Shown piece after piece: positions 24,759-34,055 of a stretch of DNA of 60,123 nt. Positions within the stretch are counted from its first letter, which is position 1. The number at the start of each line of letters is the position of its first letter. The translations under genes were made by a program, and so were the position numbers. The stretch comes from a candidate division WOR-1 bacterium RIFOXYB2_FULL_42_35 (lineage in GTDB: Bacteria; Margulisbacteria; WOR-1; O2-12-FULL-45-9). The notes beneath the pieces were generated by a model that was given only the letters and a program-made list of their open reading frames with translations, did not search any database and was not told the DNA's origin. The stretch spans positions 1 to 60,123 of the forward strand of contig MEUC01000012.1 of assembly GCA_001771545.1 (NCBI GenBank). Reading direction: 5' to 3'.

Positions 24759-25850
24759 ATGTTTAAAATAATTGACCGCTATATTTTTAAAGAACTATTT
24801 GAGCCTTTTCTCTTTGGCTTAGGGGCTTTCACAGCTATTTTATCATCCAGCATGGTCATGTTTGAACTGGTACGAGCCGTGGTGCTAAAAGGCATGCCAT
24901 TATTCGTAGCTGCGCAAATTTTTCTCTACAAACTCCCGGCCATTGTTGTTTATATCTTCCCCATGGCAACACTTTTAGCTGCCCTACTAGCTTTCGCCAG
25001 ATTATCCGGCGACTCTGAAATTGTGGCTTTTCGAACTTCAGGAATTTCTCTTTATCGCCTAATTGTCCCGGTAATTGTCTTGGGCTTGCTGGTCTCCTTC
25101 ACTAATTTGGCCTTTTCAGAAATCGTGGTTCCGGAAGCTAATAAAGCTGCCAAAAACCTTTTAATTGAAACCAGCGCCAAACACAAACCCAAACTGCAAA
25201 ATAATGTTTTTGTGCCTGAGCTCGAACACGGGACTCTTAAAAGAATTTATTACGTCGAAAGACTAAAAGGCAACATCATGTATGATGTCATTGTCCAAGA
25301 GTTTTCCAATGGCAAACTTACCCAAATTATAATTGCCAAAGAAGCTATGTGGAAAGAGGGTCAGGACGAGTGGCTCTTTAAAGATGGCCGCATGTACCCA
25401 ATTTCCGACACCGGAGAATTCAAGCATTTTATAACCTTTAAAGAGCAATCCATTGCCATAAAATACTCACCGGCAGACTTTTTTATTGGCGATAAAAATC
25501 CCGATGACATGACGATTGCCGATCTAAAAGAGTTTATTGCACTCAAAGAAAAAATGGGCGAAAATGTCACCGATTTTAAGATCCAAGTGAACATGAAAAT
25601 GGCTATCCCCTTCGCCTCTTTTGTTTTTGCCCTGCTGGGAGCTCCTTTAGGGTTGTCCCCCCGCCGAGCCTCTTCATCAATTGGGCTGGGGCTTTCGATT
25701 ATTGTTATCTTCCTCTATTACATCCTAACTTTTATCAGCATGTCATTTGGTGAGTTGAAACTTTTGAGTCCCGGGATAGCCGCCTGGCTACCCAATATAA
25801 TTACCGGTGGTATCGGCTGGTACATTCTTGCTAAGGCAACTAGCCGCTAA
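24759..25850 (+). CDS. LptF/LptG family permease
   Basis: A 363-aa membrane protein of the YjgP/YjgQ (LptF/LptG) family. It has transmembrane helices at both ends (three near 15-120, three near 280-360) around a periplasmic beta domain. Opening IIDRYIFKELFEPFLFGLGAF and the segment FPMATLLAALLAFARLSGDSE are typical. Only one permease is encoded beside lptB, so the complex may be a homodimer or a second permease lies elsewhere. Its stop overlaps the start of the DUF3084 gene by one base (TAATG). Confidence 0.92.
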   Translation: MFKIIDRYIFKELFEPFLFGLGAFTAILSSSMVMFELVRAVVLKGMPLFVAAQIFLYKLPAIVVYIFPMATLLAALLAFARLSGDSEIVAFRTSGISLYRLIVPVIVLGLLVSFTNLAFSEIVVPEANKAAKNLLIETSAKHKPKLQNNVFVPELEHGTLKRIYYVERLKGNIMYDVIVQEFSNGKLTQIIIAKEAMWKEGQDEWLFKDGRMYPISDTGEFKHFITFKEQSIAIKYSPADFFIGDKNPDDMTIADLKEFIALKEKMGENVTDFKIQVNMKMAIPFASFVFALLGAPLGLSPRRASSSIGLGLSIIVIFLYYILTFISMSFGELKLLSPGIAAWLPNIITGGIGWYILAKATSR

Positions 25851-26839
25851 TGATTAGTTTTGGCCTATCCACTATTTTACTGCTTTTAATAGTCGCCGGA
25901 GTTATTGCCTATGTTGGAGATAACCTTGGTCGCTCAATTGGCCGTAAAAGAATTTCCCTTTTTAAAATGCGACCGCGTCACACTGCCATTGCCTTTACAG
26001 TGGTTACCGGGGCTTTAATTGCCTTTCTGACCCTGACGCTTTTGCTAATCATCTCCACAGATGCCCGAACCGCTCTTTTTGGTCTGGAAAAATTAAAGAC
26101 CGAGTTAAAACAAACCCATCTGGAATTGAACCAAAAAATCAGCGAAAAAGACCAGATTGATTTGGCCCTAAGAAAAGCCGGCCTTGAAATCCGGTCTCTT
26201 GAGCAAACAAAAAAGAAACTCAATGAACAAGTAAATATTGCGCAACACGCAGATCTATTATTTAAGGCCGGAGATACAATTGTTACTTCACTGATCAATG
26301 CCGGTCCAGAACAAGCTAAATTAGAGCTGGGACTTAAACAAATCTTATCCGCAGCAGATGCCTACATACGGGGACTGGGTATCGAAAGCAGCCAACAGCT
26401 CCTTTTTATCTCCCCACAAAATTTTGGGCTGACCGTTAAAACTCTCCAGCTAAGCCAGGAACAGCAAATCATCAAAGTAATCGCCAATAAAAACACTATC
26501 TGGGGAGACCCGGTTGAAGTTTACTTTGAAACCCTGACTAATAAATTGATTTACAAAGCCAAACAACCTGTTGCCCAAATTGAAATCAAGCCCGGGTTGT
26601 CGCAACCAGAGATTGAACAGAAAATAAAAGCCTTTTTAGCCCACCTTAATAATCTTGGCAAGGCAGCCGGCATTGCCCCTGATACCAAAGGTTCGGTTGG
26701 TAGCATTTCTTACTCTAATATTTTCTCTTTAGCAGAAAAGATTGCCGGGACAAAAACCTCTGTTATCGTGCAAGCAGTGGCCAAAGATAATATCTATACT
26801 ATCGGTCCTCTGGAAATTGATCTTAAAATTAAGCCATGA
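25850..26839 (+). CDS. DUF3084 protein
   Basis: A 329-aa membrane protein with two N-terminal transmembrane segments (about 5-22 and 45-70) separated by the cytoplasmic motif NLGRSIGRKRISLFKMRPRHTA. A coiled coil follows (about 80-130), then a globular alpha/beta domain. This is the DUF3084 architecture, best known from Cyanobacteria; the function is unknown. It is translationally coupled both to the LptF-type gene (TAATG) and to the next gene (ATGA), which suggests a role in the envelope. It is one of the clues for a lineage related to Cyanobacteria. Confidence 0.8.
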   Translation: MISFGLSTILLLLIVAGVIAYVGDNLGRSIGRKRISLFKMRPRHTAIAFTVVTGALIAFLTLTLLLIISTDARTALFGLEKLKTELKQTHLELNQKISEKDQIDLALRKAGLEIRSLEQTKKKLNEQVNIAQHADLLFKAGDTIVTSLINAGPEQAKLELGLKQILSAADAYIRGLGIESSQQLLFISPQNFGLTVKTLQLSQEQQIIKVIANKNTIWGDPVEVYFETLTNKLIYKAKQPVAQIEIKPGLSQPEIEQKIKAFLAHLNNLGKAAGIAPDTKGSVGSISYSNIFSLAEKIAGTKTSVIVQAVAKDNIYTIGPLEIDLKIKP

Positions 26840-27237
26840 TGATTTTAGCAATTGATCCGGGCAAAGATAAATGCGGCCTGGCAGTTTTAGAAACTGATGG
26901 CAAAGTTATAAAAAAAGAGGTCGTCCCCACTCCCCAATTCTCATTACACATTACTCATTACACATTACAACTAGATATCCAAACCATTGTTGTCGGTAAC
27001 GGCACTTACTCAAAAGCTATTGATGAACAAATCAAACGATTAAACTTATCAATCAAAACAACTATTATCCCAGAAGAATTCTCCACGCTTGAAGCTCGCA
27101 AACTCTACTGGCAGGACCATCGGCCTAGGGGATTTATGCGCTTAATCCCCACTTCTCTACGCGTTCCACCGGTTCCCATTGATGATTATGCTGCCATAGT
27201 GCTGGGACAAAGGTTTTTGACTGACAAGAACATTTAG
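26836..27237 (+). CDS. RNase H-fold nuclease, YqgF/RuvC-like
   Basis: A 133-aa protein with the acidic motifs of the YqgF/RuvC superfamily: ILAIDPGKDKCGLAV at the start, IVVGNGT, PEEFSTLEARKLYW and IDDYAAIVLGQ. It is distinct from canonical YqgF (no DYGxxRIG motif) and may be a resolvase-like paralogue. Residues about 35-45 (LHITHYTLQL) are encoded by a repetitive patch (26941-26970) that looks like an in-frame insertion between the first strands. It is coupled to the DUF3084 gene by an ATGA overlap. Confidence 0.7.
   Translation: MMILAIDPGKDKCGLAVLETDGKVIKKEVVPTPQFSLHITHYTLQLDIQTIVVGNGTYSKAIDEQIKRLNLSIKTTIIPEEFSTLEARKLYWQDHRPRGFMRLIPTSLRVPPVPIDDYAAIVLGQRFLTDKNI
26938..26970. repeat. In-frame CATTACACATTA word repeat
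   Basis: Repeated units CATTACACATTACTCATTAC and CATTACA inside the YqgF-like gene, preserving the reading frame. It is one of several such insertions in the window. Confidence 0.6.
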
Positions 27238-27245
27238 CTTATACT
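27217..27245 (+). promoter_or_regulatory. Promoter of the YqeY-like gene
   Basis: TTGACT (27217-27222), a 17-bp spacer and TATACT (27240-27245), overlapping the end of the YqgF-like gene. The leader of about 20 nt contains AAGGGGGA before the ATG at 27273. Confidence 0.7.
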
Positions 27246-27272
27246 AAAAGAAAAACTAAGGGGGAAAACTCT

Positions 27273-27722
27273 ATGTCAGAACCTAAAAAAGAACTTTTCG
27301 CCAAGATTAACGATCAAATGAAAACTGCTTTAAAGGCCAAAGACCAGGTCAGACTCTCGGTCCTTCGCATGGTCAAAAGCAAAATCCTTTATGTTAATGC
27401 CCGAGGTGATATGGCGGATGAAGAAATTATCAAAATCATCAATAAATACGGCAAAGACCTCAAAGAATCTATCACGGAATTTGAAAAAGTAGGCAAAGGC
27501 CAAGAAGCAGCGGAACACGAAAAAGAATTAGCAATTGTCAAAGAATTCCTGCCCCAAGAACTCTCTCCTGAAGAGATAAAAAACCTGGTTAGCCAAACCA
27601 TTCAAGAAGTTGGAGCCAGCTCAATCAAAGAGATGGGTAATGTGATGAAGGCTGTGTTAGCTAAACAACCAAGCATTGACGGCAAAGTTGTTAGCCAGCT
27701 TGTGCGAGAAATCCTTAAATAA
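27273..27722 (+). CDS. GatB/YqeY domain protein
   Basis: A 149-aa YqeY-family protein: KAKDQVRLSVLRMVKS at the start, a central helical DEEIIKIINKYGKDLKESI, the loop LPQELSPEEI and the GNVMKAVLAKQPSIDGKVVSQLV end. The fold is related to the tail of GatB in tRNA amidotransferases; its precise role is not established. It has its own promoter and ribosome-binding site, and is followed after 16 nt by the TauE-like gene. Confidence 0.9.
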   Translation: MSEPKKELFAKINDQMKTALKAKDQVRLSVLRMVKSKILYVNARGDMADEEIIKIINKYGKDLKESITEFEKVGKGQEAAEHEKELAIVKEFLPQELSPEEIKNLVSQTIQEVGASSIKEMGNVMKAVLAKQPSIDGKVVSQLVREILK

Positions 27723-27738
27723 GGAGGATTTTCCTGTT

Positions 27739-28098
27739 ATGCAAACATTAAGTTTAATTCTAATTGGCTTAGCAACGGGGATTATGAGTGGAATTTTCGG
27801 GGTGGGCGGCGGCAGTCTGGTTATTCCGGCTTTAATTTTAATTTATGGCCTCAACCAACATACGGCTCAAGGAACTTCTCTGGCCATGATGATTCCACCA
27901 ATCAGCCTTTTAGCTGCCTGGCATTACTGGAAAAATGGTAATGTTAATGTTAGCTGGGCCGCACTATTATGCTTAGGCTTCTTATTTGGTGGGTTAATTG
28001 GCGCTTATCTTGCCAATATTATCCCTGATATTCAGCTGCGTAGAATCTTTGGTCTATATCTATTGGTCATATCAATTAGGATGATCTTATGGAATTAA
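27739..28098 (+). CDS. Half-size TauE/SafE family permease
   Basis: A 119-aa membrane protein covering one repeat of the TauE/SafE fold: LIGLATGIMSGIFGVGGGSLVIPALI, then LAMMIPPISLLAAW and FGGLIGAYLA, with about four hydrophobic segments. Family members are usually about 250 aa with two such repeats, so this may form dimers. I start at the ATG at 27739, which has an AGGAGG site 11 nt upstream; a TTG at 27676 lies inside the preceding gene. Substrate unknown (sulfite or other anions are typical of the family). Confidence 0.82.
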   Translation: MQTLSLILIGLATGIMSGIFGVGGGSLVIPALILIYGLNQHTAQGTSLAMMIPPISLLAAWHYWKNGNVNVSWAALLCLGFLFGGLIGAYLANIIPDIQLRRIFGLYLLVISIRMILWN

Positions 28099-28102
28099 AT
28101 TA

Positions 28103-29428
28103 ATGCCAAACTATGATCTTATTATCATTGGCGGCGGACCGGGCGGATATGTTGCGGCAATCAGAGCTGCTCAACTGGGAGCCAAAGTAGCTTTAATTGA
28201 AAAAGATCAGGTTGGCGGCACCTGTTTGAACCGCGGCTGTATTCCAACTAAGGCCATTATTGCCTGCATCAGCCTATATGAGCAGATCACAAAAGCTGCT
28301 AATTTTGGCATTAAGACAGATACTCCCTCCGTTGATCTCAAAACTGTAGTTGAACGAAAAGATAAGATAGTTACAAAACTAGTTATGGGCATTGAGTTTC
28401 TCTTACAGAAAAATAAGATTGAATTAATAAAGGGAACGGCCAAGGTTTTAGAGCCTGGGAAAGTAGAGATCGAGAAAGCAGATAGCAGAAAGCAGATAGT
28501 GGAAAGTAGGAAGATCATTCTGGCCTCAGGCTCCTCCCCCGCCCAGATCCCTGGAATAACGCTTGATTCGGATAAATTCCTCTGCAGTAATGATATTTTA
28601 AACTTGCAGCAAGTACCTGAAAAACTGGACATCGTTGGCGGCGGGGTCATTGGCATCCATTTCGCTCACATCTTTAGCACGTTGGGAACTCAAGTAACTG
28701 TCTATGAAGCCCTGCCAGAAATCCTGCCTGGTGTTGACGAAGAAATTGTGGTTTTGATTAAAAGAATCCTGAAGCGTAAAAAAATTAACCTTGTTACCAA
28801 CAGCCGATTTGAAGCCGGTCAGTCCTGCGGAAAAACCTTGATTTGTGTTGGCCGGACTCCCAATACTCAAGGCTTGGAAACTTTAAACCTTAATATGGAA
28901 GGTAAAAGCATTACCGTCAATGAAAAGCTGGAGACAAGTATTCCGGGAATTTACGCGGTTGGCGACTTGGTCAGCAAAAAATTACTGGCTCATGTTGCTT
29001 ATGAACAAGGCGCTATTGCGGCGGAGAATGCACTGGGAGCCGACAGAAAGTTTAGTTACGACTATATCCCCTGCGGCATTTATACCAATCCGGAAATCGG
29101 CCTAGTCGGTTTAACGGAAAAAGAGGCCAGAGAAAAGTTTAATAATATTAAAGTCGGTAAATTCCCTTTTGGGGCGTTGGGGATTGCGCAAGCCCTGGGA
29201 GAAATCGAAGGTTTTATCAAGGTGGTCGCTGATGAATCGGGGAAAATTCTTGGCGTTCACATTATCGGACCAGAAGCGAATAATATTCTTGGGGGGGCAG
29301 TGCTGGCAGTTAAGAATGGTTTAAATATTGAACGATTAGCAGAAACATTTCAAGCTCACCCCTCGTATCCAGAAGGATTGCAAGAGGCCGCTTTATGCGC
29401 TTTGAGTCAGGCTATTCACACTATTTGA
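28103..29428 (+). CDS. Dihydrolipoamide dehydrogenase-like flavoprotein
   Basis: A 441-aa pyridine nucleotide-disulfide oxidoreductase. The FAD site is GGGPGGYVAAIRAAQLG, the redox disulfide is C41/C46 in GGTCLNRGCIPTKA, the NAD site is VGGGVIGIHFAHIF, and the C-terminal active-site pair is HPSYPEGLQEA. It best fits lipoamide dehydrogenase (LpdA type). The NAD domain is shorter than usual between LVTNSRFE and ICVGRTPN, where about 20 residues seem missing. Residues about 125-135 are encoded by a repetitive patch (28472-28510). No 2-oxoacid dehydrogenase or glycine-cleavage partner lies nearby. Confidence 0.85.
   Translation: MPNYDLIIIGGGPGGYVAAIRAAQLGAKVALIEKDQVGGTCLNRGCIPTKAIIACISLYEQITKAANFGIKTDTPSVDLKTVVERKDKIVTKLVMGIEFLLQKNKIELIKGTAKVLEPGKVEIEKADSRKQIVESRKIILASGSSPAQIPGITLDSDKFLCSNDILNLQQVPEKLDIVGGGVIGIHFAHIFSTLGTQVTVYEALPEILPGVDEEIVVLIKRILKRKKINLVTNSRFEAGQSCGKTLICVGRTPNTQGLETLNLNMEGKSITVNEKLETSIPGIYAVGDLVSKKLLAHVAYEQGAIAAENALGADRKFSYDYIPCGIYTNPEIGLVGLTEKEAREKFNNIKVGKFPFGALGIAQALGEIEGFIKVVADESGKILGVHIIGPEANNILGGAVLAVKNGLNIERLAETFQAHPSYPEGLQEAALCALSQAIHTI
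28472..28510. repeat. In-frame GCAGATAG word repeat in the lipoamide dehydrogenase-like gene
   Basis: Units AAAGCAGATAG, CAGAAAGCAGATAG and TGGAAAGTAGG encode the surface stretch EKADSRKQIVESRK, in frame. Confidence 0.55.
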
Positions 29429-29447
29429 AAAAGAATATTTTTTTTAA

Positions 29448-30434
29448 CTAAAGCAGGTTTTTGGCAGCTGCCACCAACTCATTAACACCCAAAACATCCA
29501 TACAGGTATTTGGGCTGTCGCAACTTTTCTTATAACAAACCGCACAGTTGACCTTGGCCAGTAATTTAGTACCTAACCCATACAATTCAATTTCTGTTGC
29601 CGAAGTCGGGCCAAAAAAAACTACCAGTTTTTTACCTAAAGCTATGCCAAAGTGCATAGCTAAGGAATCGGAACAAACCAGAACCTGGCACTGGTTAACA
29701 ACGGCAGCAAAATTGCGAATGGAGTGAACTCCACCGTTTGGCATACCAGTTTCATGACAAATAATGGCATTGCGCTCTTTCTCGTCTGCTCCACCAAGGA
29801 TAATCGAAACTAAACCGAGCTCTCTTTTGAGCTTATTAACAAGCTCAATCGTCTTTTCAACGCTTAAACTTTTAAGCGGCCAGCGTTTGCCTGCCCCGGT
29901 ATTAATGCCAACAACCTTATCGGTCTTAGTAATTCCCAAATTTTTGACGAATTTTTGGCCATATTCAATTTCTTCCGGCGCCAGATTAAAAAAATAGTTG
30001 TTAACACTTATCCCTAACAGCTCGGACATGTGCTGCTGATAAGTTTTTCCGTTCCTCTTCTTTAAGCTATTGGCAGTTTCCAATCCAAACTTGGAGATAA
30101 GCGACATATCAAACCAACCAGAGGGAGTATAAGCAATCCTATTATCCCGCGTATACGCCCCAACAATTCCCATAGATTTAACCTCGGCAACAAATCGGCA
30201 AACATCCAAAGAATCCTCCAGGCCAATCACCAAATCATAAGAATCAACGGTTGAACGTTCTTCCCAAGTAAATATTTGCCTGATTATGGGAATATTTAAA
30301 AGAACCGGCTTAGCAGCCAGCGAAGTTAACCAATCAATCGAGCAATTTTCATACTTTTCCAACAAACCCGATAGAATCGATGATGTGCGAATAACATCTC
30401 CGATAGCTCCTAATTTTACTATTAATATACGCAT
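29448..30434 (-). CDS. Glycosyltransferase family 9 (heptosyltransferase-like)
   Basis: A 328-aa GT-B fold enzyme like the ADP-heptose:LPS heptosyltransferases. The opening MRILIVKLGAIGDVIRTS, the donor-domain segment GINTGAGKRWPLKS, ILGGADEKERN, and CSDSLAMHFGIALGKKLVVFFGPTSATE are family hallmarks. Four cysteines cluster near the C-terminus (CAVCYKKSCDSPNTC), seen in some members of the family. It likely adds a sugar to a lipid-linked core in the cytoplasm. It is divergent from the ArnT-like gene with only 18 bp between start codons, and a -10-like TAGAAT lies 10 nt before its ATG. Confidence 0.9.
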   Translation of the reverse strand: MRILIVKLGAIGDVIRTSSILSGLLEKYENCSIDWLTSLAAKPVLLNIPIIRQIFTWEERSTVDSYDLVIGLEDSLDVCRFVAEVKSMGIVGAYTRDNRIAYTPSGWFDMSLISKFGLETANSLKKRNGKTYQQHMSELLGISVNNYFFNLAPEEIEYGQKFVKNLGITKTDKVVGINTGAGKRWPLKSLSVEKTIELVNKLKRELGLVSIILGGADEKERNAIICHETGMPNGGVHSIRNFAAVVNQCQVLVCSDSLAMHFGIALGKKLVVFFGPTSATEIELYGLGTKLLAKVNCAVCYKKSCDSPNTCMDVLGVNELVAAAKNLL

Positions 30435-30453
30435 GCTATAATCTATTCTAACA
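30434..30453 (+). promoter_or_regulatory. Compact divergent start region of GT9 and ArnT-like genes
   Basis: On the plus strand TGC-TATAAT (-10 at 30437-30442) is an extended -10 element 10 nt before the ATG at 30453. On the minus strand TAGAAT (30445-30450) is 10 nt before the ATG at 30434. No good -35 boxes are seen, and neither gene has a Shine-Dalgarno site. Confidence 0.55.
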
Positions 30454-31862
30454 TGATTTTGTGGCTCTTTTTAATCATTGTAAACGTTTTCAAGCTTTGG
30501 CTGGCTCGCTATTTGCCCCTGCTGGGCGATGAAGCCTATTATAATGTTTGGTCACAACACCTAGCCTTAAGTTATAACGACCATCCCCCAGCCATTGCTT
30601 ATCTCCATTGGTTGGTTAATTTTGTCTCGGGCCAAAGTGAATTTGGCGTACGTTTGGCTGCCATTATAATAATCCTTGTTGCTACCTGGCTAATTTACTT
30701 GATCGCCAAAGAAACCTTTGATAAAAAAGTTGCGATTGCCTCTGCAATATTATTCAACTTAGTACCAACGTATTTTACCGGTGGACTATTCCTAACTCCC
30801 GAACAACCCCTACTAATCTTCTGGCTCTTAAGCACTTATCTAACAGTTAAATTATTCAAGACCCAGGACCCAAAACTTTGGTATGGACTTGGTTTATCCG
30901 TGGGGCTGGGACTGCTAAGTAAATACCCCATGATTCTATTTTTCCCCGGACTATTATTGTTTTTAATAATATCCAAAGAAAACCGGCCTTGGTTAACCAA
31001 GAAAGAGCCCTATCTAGCAATAATATTATCGTTACTGGTCTTTTCTCCGGTAATTATCTGGAACTGGCAACAAGGCTTTTCCTCTTTCCTATATCATGGT
31101 TCACGAGTCGGCTCACCCAACTATCTTTACAATCTACTCTACTTCCTTATTCTGCAGTTCCTAATGTTTTCCCCGCCTGTTTTTATCTTTACGTTTAGAA
31201 CCTTTCTATTCGACTTTTGGAAGAATCTCAAGACACTAAGCGGTCAAACCCTTCTCTTGCTTAGTCTTTCCCTGCCAAGCTTCTTGGCTTTCCTTATTGT
31301 TAGCCCTTTCACCATGGTTGGCGGACATTGGACCACAATCTGTTACTTGGGCCCCATAATAGTTATCTGCCAAAGAATTTTAGCCCAGCCCACACCTTTT
31401 AAAAAATTTGGTTTTTGGTTCAATCTAGGGATTATCATTTCAATCAATATCCTCTTTGTCTCTTTTTATGCTTTTCTCTTCCCTCTCCCTGAAGAAATCA
31501 AAGCCAACGCTTACACTATTAATAGAGCACTTCCTCAATATATTCAGAGCAAACAAGTTGATTATGTTTTTTCTAATCAGATGGGGGTTGGCAGCCTAGT
31601 TAGCTTCTACGGAAAAACCCCCGTTCATCTGCGCAAAGGTTACTGGAAACAATTTGATATTTGGGGTGCCCCAGAATTAAAGCCGGGTGACAATCTGTTG
31701 TATTTTGTCTTTGGTGATCAAGACATGCCTAACAAATTAAAACCACTTTTTGCTAAAATAGAAGTTGATCCCAAGATAAGACTGTTTGCTAAAGACTCAA
31801 ATATTCCCCAAGAGACAAAAGCTATCCTCTGTCGCGGTTTCAAGGGAGGAATCCTGCCATAG
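30453..31862 (+). CDS. ArnT/PMT-like glycosyltransferase (GT39/GT83 type), copy 1
   Basis: A 469-aa polytopic membrane protein with about ten helices. The first periplasmic loop carries the catalytic-type acidic motif [22 protein letters not shown], which defines the PMT/ArnT superfamily. Such enzymes transfer a sugar from a polyprenyl-phosphate donor to a lipid or protein outside the inner membrane. A soluble C-terminal part (about 350-469) follows. A close relative sits two genes downstream. The last codons contain AAGGGAGG, which serves as ribosome-binding site for the next gene, whose ATA start overlaps this stop codon. Confidence 0.85.
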   Translation: MILWLFLIIVNVFKLWLARYLPLLGDEAYYNVWSQHLALSYNDHPPAIAYLHWLVNFVSGQSEFGVRLAAIIIILVATWLIYLIAKETFDKKVAIASAILFNLVPTYFTGGLFLTPEQPLLIFWLLSTYLTVKLFKTQDPKLWYGLGLSVGLGLLSKYPMILFFPGLLLFLIISKENRPWLTKKEPYLAIILSLLVFSPVIIWNWQQGFSSFLYHGSRVGSPNYLYNLLYFLILQFLMFSPPVFIFTFRTFLFDFWKNLKTLSGQTLLLLSLSLPSFLAFLIVSPFTMVGGHWTTICYLGPIIVICQRILAQPTPFKKFGFWFNLGIIISINILFVSFYAFLFPLPEEIKANAYTINRALPQYIQSKQVDYVFSNQMGVGSLVSFYGKTPVHLRKGYWKQFDIWGAPELKPGDNLLYFVFGDQDMPNKLKPLFAKIEVDPKIRLFAKDSNIPQETKAILCRGFKGGILP

Positions 31863-32557
31863 TTGAATTATCAATTGTGATCCCAACCTATAATGAAAGG
31901 GATAATGTTCGACCCCTAACAGAAAAGTTGTTTTCGGCCTTTAAAGAAACGCATATCTCAGCTGAGCTGATTTTTGTAGATGATAATTCACCAGATGGCA
32001 CAGCTGCTGAAGCGTATAAATTGGCCCAAACCCTGCCGATTCGCGTTATTAAACGAATAGACCAAAAAGGCCTCGGTTCAGCAATAATAGACGGCATAAA
32101 CGCTGCCCAAGCCCCAATTATTGCTGTTATGGACGCTGATTTAAGTCACCCCACTTCCGCTATTCCAGCCATGTTCAAGATTGTTAAAAGCAACCAGGCC
32201 CAACTAGTTATTGGCAGTCGCAAAGTTAGCGGCGGCGGCACCTCCGATTGGATCTGGTATCGCAAATTTATCCACTGGGTTGCCCGCTCAATCGGTTCTT
32301 TCTTAACCCCGGTTAAAGATTTAACTTCTGGCTTCTTTATGTTTGATAAGCAGATAATTGACGGAGTTAAATTAGAAGCTAAAAGCTGGAAGATCGGCCT
32401 AGAAATCATGGTTAAAGGGGACTTTGATAAAGTAGTCGAATATCCGATTGTTTTTGTGGAGCGTGAAGCAGGCAAAAGTAAAATGAGTGTCAAGGAAGCG
32501 GTTAAGTACCTCTGGCACGTAGCTTCGCTAGCTTGGTGGAAAATTAGATGCCGTTAG
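31859..32557 (+). CDS. Dolichol-phosphate mannosyltransferase-like GT2, apparent ATA start
   Basis: A 232-aa family 2 glycosyltransferase of the Dpm1 type that would load a sugar onto a polyprenyl phosphate. Motifs are [44 protein letters not shown] (metal-binding DAD), [12 protein letters not shown], and DLTSGFFMF. The first beta strand begins at 31862, just after an ATA at 31859 that overlaps the previous TAG (ATAG) and stands 8-9 nt after GGGAGG. The first canonical start, GTG at 31877, would cut the strand and has no ribosome-binding site. I therefore read ATA as the start. It probably supplies the lipid-linked donor for the two flanking ArnT-like enzymes. Confidence 0.85.
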   Translation: MVELSIVIPTYNERDNVRPLTEKLFSAFKETHISAELIFVDDNSPDGTAAEAYKLAQTLPIRVIKRIDQKGLGSAIIDGINAAQAPIIAVMDADLSHPTSAIPAMFKIVKSNQAQLVIGSRKVSGGGTSDWIWYRKFIHWVARSIGSFLTPVKDLTSGFFMFDKQIIDGVKLEAKSWKIGLEIMVKGDFDKVVEYPIVFVEREAGKSKMSVKEAVKYLWHVASLAWWKIRCR

Positions 32558-33942
32558 CCTTAATAATATTTTTAGCCTTAATGTCTCTGGCTCGCATTCT
32601 TCTCGGGACTCTTTTCCCAGTTACCGCCGACGAATCATATTATTGGCTCTGGTCAAGACACCTGGCACTTTCTTACGTTGACCATCCGCCAATGGTAGCT
32701 TATGTCAATTTTCTTTTTACTTTTGGCCAACCAATTCTCTTCACCCTAAGGCTGGCAACTACTCTTATTGCCTTATTAGTTAGCATTGTCGTCTACTTTT
32801 TAGCAAAAGAAGTCTATAACGAGAAAATTGCCTTTTGGTCAGCGGTTCTTTTTCAAATCATCCCCCACTTCCTAGTAATTTGGCTAACAATGTTCGTTGA
32901 ACTCCCTTTAGTTCTTTTCTGGACTACCGCACTACTAACTACTGTGTATATTGTAAAGAGAAACAAAACCACACTTTGGTATCTCTTAGCAATAATCATC
33001 GGTCTGGGCTCACTATGCAAATACACCATGTTTGTCTTCTGGCCCAGTCTAGCCTTATTTTTCCTCATAGTTCCGGAACAACGCTTTTGGCTTAAGACCA
33101 AAGAACCTTATCTCTGTTTTATTATCTCTTTATTGTTTTTTACACCGGTTATCTATTGGAATAGTTTATATAATTTTGTTTCTTTCACTTTTCATGGAGC
33201 AAAAACAGTTGGTGATAGTTTTGGAAACAACTTCCTCCCATTTATCGCTGACCAATTAGTTCACTTTTCACCATTTTTAATTTTCGCCCTGTTTGGCGCT
33301 TACAAATATGCTCTAAAACAGAACAAGGAAACTAGACTACTCTTTTCCTTCTCCTTCGTTCCTCTTTTCCTCTTCCTAATCCTTTCACTAAAAGTCAAAG
33401 TTTGGGCCCACTGGCCAGCAATTGGCTATATTGCCGCAATCCCATTAACAATTAACTACTTAATGGAACAAAAGAAAAAATGGCAACTTTTCATCACTTG
33501 GATTGGCCTGTTTAGTTCTCTCGTTATTATTATGCTCTTGTTTGTCACACCAGGAGTATTACTCCATCAGCAGGAATACTCTAAGAATTACGAGCTCGAC
33601 AAATTAATTCCAGAAAACACTAAGGTTTTTTCACAAACCAACGTTTCCGCGTCCCTTCTTGAGTTCCACCTTAACCGACCAACTTACCTGGCCATCGGTT
33701 TTCTTAAAAGGGGTGCGCCTTGGGGTGAAAAACAGTATGATATTTGGGGCATTCCCAATTTAACGTCCGGAGAAACTGTTTGTTATTATGGGGAAGACAA
33801 TAAAGAGTTTAGAGCTGAAGTTAAAAAATACTTTAAAAACATTGCCGACACAGGTTGGCAGCTAAATTTAGTTGAAGATTATATTAATCGCTATAAGATA
33901 CTTAGGCTGGAAGGATTTAAGGGAGGGAAAGCCCACCCTTAG
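32548..33942 (+). CDS. ArnT/PMT-like glycosyltransferase, copy 2
   Basis: A 464-aa paralogue of the enzyme at 30453, with the same loop motif [22 protein letters not shown], about ten membrane helices and a C-terminal soluble part ending in FKGGKAHP. It overlaps the Dpm1-like gene by 10 bp. The short stretch at about residues 126-133 (TTALLTTV) is encoded by a TACCGCACTACTAACTACTG-type repeat (32922-32945) within a transmembrane helix. Two non-identical copies imply two acceptor or donor specificities in one glycan-modification pathway. Confidence 0.85.
   Translation: MPLALIIFLALMSLARILLGTLFPVTADESYYWLWSRHLALSYVDHPPMVAYVNFLFTFGQPILFTLRLATTLIALLVSIVVYFLAKEVYNEKIAFWSAVLFQIIPHFLVIWLTMFVELPLVLFWTTALLTTVYIVKRNKTTLWYLLAIIIGLGSLCKYTMFVFWPSLALFFLIVPEQRFWLKTKEPYLCFIISLLFFTPVIYWNSLYNFVSFTFHGAKTVGDSFGNNFLPFIADQLVHFSPFLIFALFGAYKYALKQNKETRLLFSFSFVPLFLFLILSLKVKVWAHWPAIGYIAAIPLTINYLMEQKKKWQLFITWIGLFSSLVIIMLLFVTPGVLLHQQEYSKNYELDKLIPENTKVFSQTNVSASLLEFHLNRPTYLAIGFLKRGAPWGEKQYDIWGIPNLTSGETVCYYGEDNKEFRAEVKKYFKNIADTGWQLNLVEDYINRYKILRLEGFKGGKAHP
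32922..32945. repeat. In-frame TACCGCACTACTAAC repeat in ArnT-like copy 2
   Basis: ACTACCGCACTACTAACTAC here is the same word that occurs in the DUF2914 gene near 20467, yet it encodes part of a transmembrane helix. Confidence 0.6.
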
Positions 33943-33998
33943 TCAAATCAACAATGAACCGATTAATAACAAAGAATAATTTATCATATTTAAATCAA

Positions 33999-34013
33999 TG
34001 TCGCGAAGCGACA
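33999..34013. repeat. Mini-hairpin with GAA loop
   Basis: TGTCGC-GAA-GCGACA, a perfect 6-bp stem in the 113-bp gap between ArnT-like copy 2 and the GT2 gene. It is flanked by AT-rich repeated TTAATTATTAATTT-type units and shares its CGCGAAGCG core with 13113-13125. Confidence 0.5.
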
Positions 34014-34055
34014 CATTGTTATTAATTGAGAAATTGTTAATTATTAATTTATAAA

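Noticed and set aside
28472..28510. Frameshift or assembly error in the lipoamide dehydrogenase-like gene
   Set aside because: The repetitive patch keeps the frame and the flanking motifs are intact on both sides.
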